Shown piece after piece: positions 40,801 to 52,800 of a DNA stretch of 64,000 nucleotides (the stretch's first letter is position 1; every line of letters begins with the position of its first letter). The translations under genes were made by a program, and so were the position numbers. The notes beneath the pieces were generated by a model that was not told the origin of the DNA, did no database searches, and saw only the letters and a program-made list of their open reading frames with translations. Origin of the DNA: Sagittula salina (lineage in GTDB: Bacteria > Pseudomonadota > Alphaproteobacteria > Rhodobacterales > Rhodobacteraceae); NCBI RefSeq assembly GCF_017813235.1, contig NZ_JAGISH010000015.1, forward strand, positions 20,927 through 84,926, in the 5' to 3' direction.

Positions 40801-43800
40801 GAACCGGCGAGGGCCATTACGCCGGATGCCCCACTCTATGCCAAGGATGACGGCGATGAGCAGGGGGGAGGGGAGGAAATTTCCCCTCCCCCAAAGACCC
40901 GCCCCGCTGGGTTCACCTTCAAGCTGGCGGACCGTCTCGACCGGCGCGAGAATGCAACCATCGCCAAGTACCGCGACACGCCCGCAGGCGAGGTGATTGC
41001 CGAACTCGACAGCATGGCCCGGCGCGCGGAATCGGCCATGCGCGAGCGCGGCACGGACGTGCGCGGCATGGATGGCACCGGGCAGGACCAGTGGCTCGAC
41101 GTGATCGAGGGGGCCTTGCACCACGCGCGTGAGATCGCGGAGGAACTGCGCCAGACGAAAGGCGAGGGCGCCCTCTGGCCGGCACGCGACGAGGACACCG
41201 GCGAGGTGATCCTGGACGGATCGCCCATGGCGGAGGCCATGCAGTTCCTCGAAGACAGCGAGACCATGTCGCCGCCCATCGACGCCATCGCCCCGGGCCC
41301 GAACCTCTACGGCACCGAGGACGACGGCTCCGAGCCGATGCAGGAATCGCAGGTCTTCCCGGCACCGGCCAAGACGCAGTCCTTCGCCACCATGGAGAAG
41401 AAGGGGCCGTTCATCGAACTCGACGAGGCGCAGGCGCGCGTCGAGGAGTGGAAGCGGATCGCCAGGGAGATCGGGGAAAGCGGGGTCAACCGCAACCGGC
41501 TCATCATCAGCCTGTTCGACTACACCGGCGCATGGTCGCAGCCCTTCGCGGATGCGGGCTACCAGGTGGTGCGCCATGACATCAAGCACGGCACCGACAT
41601 CATCCGGGACGCCGCCTATGTGCTGGAGCGCGTGGCCGAGTACCGCGGCGAGGGCCACGAGATCGCCGGTGTTCTCTCTGCATGCCCCTGCACGACCTTC
41701 GCGGGTTCCGGCGCCCGCTGGTGGCAGGAACTGCACGACGTGGAAAGCCCCGAGGCCGTCGAGAAGGTATTCGGCAGGGCCGGGCTCCTGTCCGGCGCCA
41801 AGAGCCCTCTGGCCTTCAACGTCATGCTCTATGAGGCCACCCGCGACGTGGTGCGCGAGGCGCGACCCGGCTTCCACGTTCTCGAGAACCCCATCGGGCG
41901 CATCCAGAACGTCACCAGCCTGACAAAGCCCCTGCTGCGCTTCCATCCGTCCAACTTCGGGGACACCTACACCAAGCACACGCAGCTTTTCGGGGACTTC
42001 AACCCCGATCTGCCGCTGGCGAACGTGAAGGCCACGGACGGTTCCAAGATGCAGTCGCAGATGCGCGGCGACGATCCGCTCGGCAAGGAGCAGCGCAGCA
42101 CCACGCCGGAGGGCTTCGCCTACGCCTTCTTCATGGCGAACGACCCCGAGGCCCGGAAGCGCCTCGGCAAGGTCAAGGAGGCCGGAAGCCGGGCGCAGGG
42201 CGACCTGTTCACCAGCCTCGGCCGACTCTCCGAAGTCGCTGACGAAATGGCTGCCATGTCTCTGCGCAACGGCACGCCGGAGGCCAGCGCCCGCAACCTC
42301 GTGCGCGCCGCCATCCGCAAGATCGAGGCGGGCAACGTGGCCGAGGCCATTGACGATCTGGACAAGGCGTCCAACCGGCTCCTGAAGCGCCACAAGCCGC
42401 TGTCCGAGGTGATCGACGAGGTATCCGACGCGCTGGAGAAGAAGGCGGAGCCGAAGAAGCCCGCGCGCGCCTCCACCCCGGTCAAGACAGTCGAGATCCG
42501 CCCGAACATGGACGACCGCCCCGGATACGAGCGGCTGATGGTCGGGGGCGAGCCCAGCACTACGCAGACGCGCATGACCGATGACGGGTTCGTGGTGAAG
42601 CGCGAGGTGAACCGGACGCAGGTGATCGATCCGCAGGGACAGGTGGTGTTCCAGGGACGGCACGGAGTGCAGGAAAGCGAGGTGGAGAAGGCCATCGAGG
42701 ACCGCCGCAGTCTATTGGCGGATGGCGCAAAGCCCGAGGATGTGAAGCAGGACAAGCTTGCGACATCCTGGCGCGAAAACAAGCGGCTGAAACTGTTCAA
42801 GGACACCGTGGCGCGGCGTTACGTCGAGCAGGACCGTGACCCGTTCCGCGATCAGCGGGCCGGGATTGCGCCGGATGTCGCGGCCTACGGCGACTGGCTG
42901 GCCCGCCTGTCGGATGCGGACCTCGACAAGATAGGGCCGTATTTCCGTGATGACTATTCGCCCTACCATGGGGCCACCAACCTGCTGAACGGCGGGATTG
43001 CCGAAGCCCTGCGGGAGTTCGCAGTTCAGGGAGTCGTCATCGACGCGGCCAGCCTCAAGGCGATCAACGATGCCGCCCCGGAACCGATCGACTTCACCTT
43101 GCCGAAGGCCGCAGACTCCGCACCGGCGCAGAAGCCGGAAAAGGCCCCTGAGCCCGCTCCGCATAAGGTCCCGGAGAAGGCCGCAGGCATCCTCTCCTCG
43201 CTCCCCCAGGAGAAGCAGGACCGGGCGGCGGAGTTGAAGCGACGGCTGGCCGAAAAGGCCCGCACGCAGATCAGTTCCGGCATCGACCCCGACTACATCA
43301 TCCTCGGCGGTGAGCTGGTTGCGCTCTACATGGAGGCGGGCACCCGCCGCTTTGCCGAGATGCTGCAGGATTTCGCGCGGGATGCCGGTCTTACCATGCG
43401 CCAGGCGCAGGCACCGATGCGGGCGGCCTACAATCACGTCCGCGACGAGATGGACCTCGACGGGAAGGACATTTCCGATCTGGACGACGCCGCAACCGTG
43501 ATGGCCGCCGTGCGCGCCGCGCTGGCCGCCGAGGAGGCTGGAAACTCGACAGAAGCCACCCCATCTGATATGGAGGCCGAGTCCAAGGAGGGTCAGGACG
43601 ATGCTGGCGAACGAGTACGCGACGACGCTCAAGAACCACTGGCGGGAACACCTTCCGAACCGGTACAGGCGCCTGAAGAACCTGCGCAAGCTGGACGAGA
43701 CGGCGAACCAGGAGGGCGGGGAAATAGCGGCGCGGGTGACGGGGATGATGGGGCAGGGAATGCAACGTCACGAGGCCGAGGAGATCGTGCGGGACGACCT

Positions 43801-46800
43801 GTATCCAAGCCCGGAAAACGACGAGTAGCCAAGCGCAAGACGCCGAAGGAGTCCGCCGAGGCTGACCTGTTCTCCACCGAGGTACAGCAGGCTGCCAGCG
43901 CGCAACTCCCCGGCACCGACTTCGTCATCACGCCCGATCTGAAGCTTGGGCAGGGCGGACCGGCCCAGAAGTTCAACGACAACATCGCCGCCATTGAGAC
44001 GCTGAAGCGGATTGAGGGCGAAGGCCGCCGTGCCACCCCCAGGGAGCAAACCATCCTGGCGCGCTACGTCGGTTGGGGCGGGCTGAAGAATGCCTTCCGC
44101 GCTGCCGGATCGGACGAGGGCGAAGGCATCGCCAAGGGCTGGGAGGACCGCGTCGCGCGCCTCGAAGCCATCCTCGAGCCCATGGAGCTGCGCGCGGCGC
44201 GCAACTCGGTCAAGGCCGCGCATTACACGTCCGAGACAGTCGTCAATGGCCTGTGGAAGATCGCGGAACGCGTCGGGTTCTCCGGCGGTGCCGTGCTGGA
44301 GCCCTCCGCCGGGGTCGGCAACTTCCTTGGCCTGATGCCCGAGGGCCTGCGAGGCAAAAGCCGCGTGATGGCGGTGGAATACGACAGCATCACCGCGCGC
44401 ATCGCCAAGCTTCTTTACCCGGACGCAACCGTTTTCCATTCAGGCTTCCAGAATGTGCCGCTGCCGCAGGGCCGCTTTGCCCTCGCCATCGGCAACCCGC
44501 CCTTCGGGACGGACTCGCTCTACTTCCAGCACTTGCCGGAGGTGAACCGGAGGTCGATCCACAACCAGTTCTTCCTCGCCTCGCTGCGTGCGCTGGAGCC
44601 GGGGGCGCCGCTCGCCATGGTGGTCAGCCGCTACCTCATGGACGCGAAGGACATCAGCTCGCGCGTCGCGCTGGCACGCCTCGGCACGCTGGAAGGTGCG
44701 ATCCGCCTGCCGTCCTCCGCCTTCCAAGAGAACGCCCGCACCGAAGTTGTCACCGACATCCTCGTGTTCCGGCGCCACACCGCGGACGAGGCAGCCGTGG
44801 AGGCCGCCATCGTGGCGGAGACCAACACCGGCAAGGCCCCCGATCTCGACAAGGACCAGGCGGCGCAACTGCCCGACCTGACCCGCAACTTCAGCGGCTG
44901 GCTCAAGACCACGGAGTTCGACGATCCGAAAGGCAGCGGCGAACGGCTCGTAATGAACGGGTATTTCGAGCGGAATCCGCACATGGTGCTGGGCGAGATC
45001 GGCGCCACGGGCACGATGCACAAGACCAACGAGTTGTCCGTCACGCTGCCCGCCGAGGACATCGAGCAGCGCCTCTCCGACGCCATCGCGCGCCTGCCAA
45101 GCGCAACGCCGCATGATTCCGTCGCCAAGCGGACCACAGAACGCTTTGATCGGCTGGCCGAGGCCATGGACCTTGCCATCCGTGGCGCGGAGCCGGGGCA
45201 GGTCCGTGTCAACGAGAACGGGACGTTGGTCGCCGTTATGGAACGCGAGGAGGGGGATGCAAGCATCCTGGAAGAGCGCGCGATCACCGCAGACACCCCC
45301 TACAGCAGCGACTACTTCGTCGGGGACGACGGGCTCTGGCGCCGCGAGGTCGACCTTCTGGACGAGGCTGGCAAGAAGGTGAAGCGCCGCGACAAGGAGG
45401 GGCGCGTCACCAACTTCAACGTAAAGACCGTGGAAGTCATCTCTGATACCGCCAGCATCCCACCTGCGGCGAAATGGGGAGCGAAGCGCATTGCGCAGCT
45501 GCGCGCCATGCTGCCGATCCGCGATGCCTTCCGCCAGCAGGTCTCGCTTGAGGCGCAGGACGCGCCGGCGGCCCAGATCGAGGCCAACCGGGAGGTGCTG
45601 CGCAAGGCCTACCGCGCATTCGTCGATACGCACGGCCCCCTGCACCAGAGCCGTGTGCGGTCCATCGCGGACAGCATGCCGGATGGCGGCCTGATCCTCG
45701 CGGTGGAGGATCTCGTGTCCGCGCCGCAGGCGAAGACCGTCAAGGTGAAGGATGCCGACATCCTCTCGGCGCGCGTCATCGTGCCGCCGAAGCGCATCGA
45801 CCATGTCGACACGCTCGACGATGCCATCACCACGGTCCTGGCCGAACGCGGCGGGCTCGACATCGAGCGCATGGCATCCCTCCTCGGGACGGACGAGGCG
45901 GATGTTCACAGCAAGCTCTCCGAGGGCGACACACCGCGCGGCTTCCTGGACCCGGAGCAGGGCCATTGGGTTACGGTCGACGAGTACCTGTCCGGCGAAG
46001 TACGGCGCAAGCTGGCCGCCGCCGAGGCGGCCGGGCTCGAAGGCAACGTGCAGGCGCTGAAGGCAGTTGCCCCGGAACCTTGGGGGCCTGCCGAGATCAC
46101 CCCGTCGCTCGGTGCCAACTGGATTCCGCCGCGCGTCTACGCCGACTTCCTCCAGCACGTCGGCTACACGCAGGGGCATGCGGTTTACCAGTCATTGTCG
46201 AACACCTGGACCCTGTCGGCACAGGGCAAGTCCGCCACGCAGTGGGAAACGACAGAAGCGCGCTCCTGGTCGCCGGTCGAGATCATCAACGCGGTGATGA
46301 ACTCGTCGCCCATCAAGATCACATATAAATTCGAAGAAAAGACCGTGGTGGACGAGGACGCCACGCGCGAAAGCCAGGCGCGCGGCGAGGAGCTGGCGAA
46401 CGAGTTCCAGGATTGGGTTTTCGCTGACGACGCGCGCCGCGATCACCTGGTCAAGCTGTTCAACGAAAAGTTCAACACCCGCGTGACCCGCCAGCGCGAC
46501 GGTTCGCACCTGAAGCTCTCCGGTGCCAACCCGGCGGTGCGCATGCGCCGCCACCAGAAGAACGCGATCTGGCGCGGAATCACCGACCGCACCGTGCTCT
46601 ATGACCACGTCGTCGGTGCTGGCAAGACCTTCACCGCCATCGCTCGCGTGATGGAGCGCCGCCGTATGGGCCTTAGCCGCAAGCCCATGGTCGTGGTGCC
46701 AAACCACCTTACAGAGCAGTGGGCCAAGGATTGGCGATTCCTCTACCCGGGCGCCAACCTCCTCGTCGCAGGCAAGAAGGATTTCGAAAAGGCCAACCGC

Positions 46801-49800
46801 CGTCGCCTGTTCGCTCGCATCGCCTCCGGCGACTATGACGCGGTGATTATCGGCCATAGCCAAATCGGCATGATCCCGATCGATCCCAGCGTCGAGATGT
46901 CCTTCCTCGACGAGGAACTGCGTGATGCGCTGAAGGCGGTGAAGGAGGCGGAGGAACAGGCGGCCGAAGACGGCACCGACACCGGCTGGCGGAAGCCCGT
47001 GGGCGTGGCCGAGGCCGAACGGCTCGTGACCAAGCTGGAAGAACGCATGGCGAAGGTCAGAGCTCGCTCGCGCGACCGTCTTATATCCTTCCAGCAGATG
47101 GGGATCGACGATCTGACCATCGACGAGGCGCACGAGTTCAAGAACCTGCAGTATTCTTCGCGCCTCACGGGCGTCTCCGGCATGGGTAACAAGACCGGCT
47201 CGGGCAAAGCCATCGACTTGCACCTGAAGCTGCGCTCCCTGCATGACCAGAACGCGGGCATCGCCTTCCTGACCGGGACGCCGATCTCCAACTCGGTCTC
47301 CGAGATGTACCTGGTGCTGCGCAACCTCGCACCCGCGCAGCTGCGCGAGATGGGGCTGGAGAACTTCGACGCATGGCGCACGCTTTTCGTCACCGCGACC
47401 TCCGAGTGGGAACCCACCGAGTCCGGCAGCCTGAAGGAGGTGACGCGACTCGGGCGCGAGTGGACGAACATGCGCACCCTGATGGAGCTCTACTACTCCG
47501 TTTCCGACGCGGTCACGCTGGAGGACATCAAGCAGGCCTTCACAGAGGACAACAACGGCGCCGCTTTCCCGGTGCCGCGCGTGAAGGATGCCAAGGAAGG
47601 CGAGAGCCGCCGCATGATCGCCGTGGCGCCCGGCCCCCGACAGGCGGACATCCTCAACGAGGTCGTGCAGGATTTCGAGAGCCTGCGCTTCATCTCGAAC
47701 CCGAAGGAGCGCAACGCCGCCCGGCTGCGCGCCATGGACAAGGCCCGCAAGGTCGCCCTCGATGCCCGAGCGGTAGAGGCGCGAAACCCCGGCGACGGCG
47801 ATGCGGGCAAGATCGCTGCCGTGGCCGAGAACATCGCCCGCATCTACCGTGCGTGGGAAAAGGACAAGGGCACGCAGGTTGTGTTTCTCGACCGGTCCGT
47901 GCCGTCCGGCAAGGGCGACGCCAAGGTGGTGCAGGCCTACGAGGACGCGCTGAAGAAGTACGACGAAGCGGTGAAGAAAGGCGACGATGCGGCGGAGGCC
48001 AAGGCCGTCGAAGCCCTCGACAAGTTCGACCGGGCCGACATCGAGGCACGACGCGACGCCCTGGCGGGCGGCTGGAATGCTTACGACGAGATCAAGTCGC
48101 GCCTCGTGGCGGATGGCCTCCCGGCAGAGGAAATCCGCTTCGTCCAGGAGGCCGACACAGAGGTCAAGAAGAAGGCCATGTTCCAGCAGGTGCGCGATGG
48201 CAAGATCCGCGTGCTGATCGGATCGACCCCGCGCATGGGGGCAGGAACCAACGTTCAGGATCGCCTCGTGGCCCTGCACCACGTCGACGTGACGTGGAAG
48301 CCCTCTGACATCGAGCAGCGCGAGGGCCGCATCATCCGCCAGGGCAACAAGCTCTTGGAGAAATACGGCATGGACGGCTTCGAGGTGGAGGTGATCGCCT
48401 ACGCCACCGAGCGCACCGTCGATGCGAAGATGTGGGATCTGAACGGCCAGAAGCTGCGCGCCATCAACGGCATCCGCAAGTACGATGGCCGGTTCCTGAT
48501 GGAGTTCGAGGACGCCGAATCCGCCAGCATGGCGGAGATGGCGGCCCTTGCCACCGGCGACCCGCTCATGGTCGACCGCATCAAGCTCGACGGCGAACGT
48601 AAAAAGCTGATGGCGAGCCAGCGCCGGTTCAGCCGCAAGCGCAACGCGCTGCGCGCCTCCATCGCCGCCGCACGGCGCACCATCGACGAGGCCGACGACA
48701 AGGCCGCGACGGCGGAGACCCTTGCCGGGGAGATCGAGAAGCGCCTCGCCGGTGTTGCGGATCGCGCCGCGCGCCGCTCCATCACCATCGAGGGCACGAG
48801 CTTCACCGACCCGGAGGAGGCAGGCGAGGCAGCGGACACGCTGATCGCGGAGCAGCGCGGCGACAAGCCCAAGGGCCGCTTCAAGATCGAGGTCGCGGGA
48901 CTTCCGGTCACGACGCGGGAGGACGTGGACAAGCTGATCCGGCGCCAGTTCGGGGACGAGGGTGCAGAGGTCATCGTCGGGGGTGAAACCCACATCACCT
49001 TTGCGGATGCAGGACGCGCCCTGGCACAACGGCTGAACGATGCGCTGGTCAAGCAGGAGGGGCTGGAAACCCGGACGCTGGATGGCGTGGAGGCGATGGG
49101 CTTCGATCTGGAGGTTTCGGTCTATCCGTCATGGGGCGGCGACTTCGCCGCGCAGATCGTCCTGCTGGCGGATGGTGAGGAGGTGGCGGAGAACACCTAC
49201 TACAACAAGGCGGGCTTGATTTCTTCCGGGGAGTTCGCCGCGACCCTGCGCAAGTTCCGCGACACGGTCACGCCGGAGCGCAGCCGACGCGAGGCCGCCG
49301 GATGGCGACGCGAGAAGGCCGAGGCCATAAAAGAGCTTCCACAGTTCGAGGCCGAGGCGGAAAAGCCCTGGCCGGACGCGGAGCGGTTCGATGAGGTCGA
49401 CAAGAAGCTCGACGCAGTCATCGCGGCGCTTGGCGGCAAGGCAGCGGCCAAGGAACCCGAGGTGGAGGCGCCGGCCACGGCCGCGCAACGTCGCCGCGCG
49501 GACGGACAGCCCGAAGCGCCGGTGATGAAGGCCATGACGGCGGACTTGAACACGGAACTGGCGCGGCTGGGCTTTGGCGGGCGGGTGAAGGCCGCCGCGT
49601 GGCGCAAGATCACAGCCGGGCCCCTGCGGCTCGACGGCTTCTACGACGACGGGCAGATCGGCGTGGCAGAGGACGCCGCCGATCCGCGCTCCGTGCTGAA
49701 CCACGAGCTGATCCACGCGCTGCGCGACCCCGATCTCTGGGGCGGCGAGGCGGGGATCTTCACCCGGGCCGAGTGGCAGGCGCTGGTGCGTGCGGCACGG

Positions 49801-52800
49801 GCCGACAAGGCGCTGATGGATCGCATTCGGCGCGAGTATGCCGACGCCAGCACGCAGGTACAGACCGAGGAAGCCGTGGCAGAAATGTTCGCCGCCTGGG
49901 TTCGCGCGCAGGACAAGGCAAGCCCCGTGGCGGGCCTCCTGCGCCGCATCCGCGACGTTCTGGCAGCCCTCGGCAACGCGCTGCGCGGCAACGGCTTCGC
50001 CAGCGCCGGGCGAGTGTTCGAGCAGATTGCCAACGGCACGATGGGCCAGCGCGCCCAGGCGCGGGACGCGCAGGGCCGGTTCACGTCCGGGGGTGATGAT
50101 CCCGACGACACGCCGCCCAGCGGTGGCGGCAAGCGCCAGCGCCGGACTCGCGTGACGGAGACGGCGGCTTTCCGGCGATGGTTCGGCAACTCCAAGGTGG
50201 TGGACAGCGCGGGCGAACCCCTCGCCGTCTACCACGGCACCGCGGCGGATTTCGACGCCTTCGACCCCGACAAGCTCGGATCTTCCACGCGCCATGACGC
50301 GGCCTACGGGGGGTTCTTCTTCTCCTCCAGCGCCACGGTGGCGAACACCTTCGCTGAACACGCGCGCGGCCGGACGGCAAGCGAACGGCCCAGCGGTCCC
50401 AACCTGATCCCGGTTTACCTTTCGCTCCAGAACCCGCGCGTCATCGAGTGGAACGACAAGGGCGTCACCGGCTTCGCGGGCGAGATCCGCAAGGCGAAGG
50501 ACGCCGGGAACGATGGGCTGATCGTGCGCAACGCACTGGACTACGCGGGGAGCGACACCATCACCATCGGCGGCAAGCCGGTCAGCTTCGACATGCACAG
50601 CGAGTTCGCGCTGTTCACGCTGCCGGACTACATCGCCGGACAGCGCAACCTGGACGAGGTGCTGGTGGAGCTGCGCGAGACCGTCGAGTATTGGGACTCG
50701 GAAATCGCGGACGTGACCGCAGACGAAAGCCATTCCGACGCGGACCTGGCGGAAGCCATGGAAGGCCGGGCGGAATGGAAGCGGATGCTGGATGCCTTCA
50801 AGAGCGACCCGGAGTCGGTCAGGATCGACGGTAAGGCCCCGGCGGACGTGTTCATCGCGTTCAAGCCCGAGCAGATCAAGAGCCCGTTCAATCGTGGCTC
50901 CTTCGACGCCTCCGACCCGCGCTTCCTGCATGCTCGCCCCAGCGCGCGCCAAAAGCGCCGCCCTCAACCCTTCACCGAGGGCGCCCCCAGCGTGCAGGCG
51001 AAGACCATGCAGGAGGGCCTGAAACGCCTGACGACATCGATCATGACGCAGGCGATGCAAGGCGTGGATAACGGCAACGTTTCGCTTCTGGCCATGGTGC
51101 CGGGCCGGGCGCTGTACCAGGAGCTTGGGGCCGATCTTCCCGCCGCGCGGCGCTACCTGCGCCTGAAGGAGCAGATGGACGCCCTGCGCAACAAGGTCCA
51201 CAACCACATGGACGACGTGGCAAAGGAGTGGCGCGGTCTGCTGACCAAGAACCGCAAGGCCAACGAGTCCATGATGGACCTCATGCACAAGGCCACCATC
51301 GAGCAGATCGACCCCTCCGAGGCTTTCGTGGCGCTGGCCGAGAAGCGCGACCCTGAGCTGGTGGAACGCTACGGGCTGCGCTCCAAGACGGGCGCTGCGG
51401 CCCAGGCCCGCATCGACGAGGACAAGCGCCGCTACGGCATGTGGCAGAAGCTCCGTGCGCGCTACGTGGCCCTTCCGGCACCCTTCCAGAAGATGTTCCG
51501 CACGATCCGCAACGAGTATGCGCGCATGGCCGACGCCTTCGACCAAGCGATCCTCGACAACGCCGAGAAGGCGATGAAGGTCGCGGTGCGCCGGGCGGAG
51601 CGCGACTACCAGAAGCGCATCGACGAGATCCGCGACGACGGGTTGACCGGCAAGGCCCGCAAGGAGGCGATGGAGGAGGCCAAGCAGGCGCTGGAGACGG
51701 CGAAGGCCATGAGCCGCTTCTCGATGCAGGCCCGCCTTGCCTCCCTGCGCGCCCAATTCGAGAGCAACCGCCTGCAGGGGCCGTATTTCCCGCTCGCACG
51801 CTTCGGGACGTTCTACGTCACCTCGCGCGACAAGATGGGCAAGGTGGTCAGCTTCTCGCGCTTCGAGTTGGAAAAGGACCAGTTCGCGGAAGCCGAGCGC
51901 ATGCGCAAGGAGGGTTACGACGTTGAAGTCGGGGCGATGGAGAGCATGAACCTGCGCGAGGCCGTCGATCCGACCTTCGTGGCGGACGTGGAAAGCCTCC
52001 TCGAAGAGGTGAACGTCGACCGCAAGGTGATGGACGAGGTGTGGCAGCGGTGGCTGATGACCCTGCCGGACCTATCCCTGCGCAAGAATCGCATCCACCG
52101 GAAGGGCACGCCCGGCTACGTGGGCGACGCCTTCCGCGCCTTCGGCTACCAGATGGCCCACGGCGGGCACCAGCTGGCCCGCCTGAAATACGGGCTGGAC
52201 CTGACCGAAGCTCTTGAGGACGCGCGCATGGACGCTCGCGGCGCGCCCGATCCCGTGCGGGCTGACCTGATCGTCAACGAGATGAAGCACCGCCATGATT
52301 TCGTGATGAACCCGAAGGGATCGAAGTTGGCGCAGGCGGGGACCACGGCGGCTTTCGTCTGGTATCTCGGCGTGACGCCGGCGGCGGCGATCTCGAACCT
52401 GACGCAGACGACGGTGGTGGGTGCCCCGATCCTCGGCGCCTTCCACGGGAAGGGCGGTCTCACGGTGGCGCTGAAGCAGCTTGCCCGCGCCCTGGGGGAC
52501 TTCACCAAGGGCCGGGCATGGGCGGAGACCAGCACCAGCCTGACGCCGGAGGAGAAGGCCGCCATGAAGCAGGCCTACGAGCGCGGCATCGTGGACAAGA
52601 GTCAGGCGCACGACCTCGTGGGCGTGGGCGAGCAGGGCATCGAGTACAACCGGGCGCGCACGGCGATCATGGAGAAGGTCGCCTTCTTCTTCCACCACGC
52701 GGAGCGGTTGAACCGGGAAGTGACCTTCCTCGCGGCCTACCGCATGGCGCGGGCCAAGGGCTACGGCCACGAGGGCGCGATTTCAAAGGCCGGTGAACTG

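Noticed and set aside
39055..49029. Very long minus-strand open frames opposite the giant gene (about 1,200, 945 and 875 codons)
   Set aside because: They mirror the codon positions of the high-GC plus-strand gene, show low-complexity Arg/His/Leu-rich products and no domain, so they are compositional shadows.
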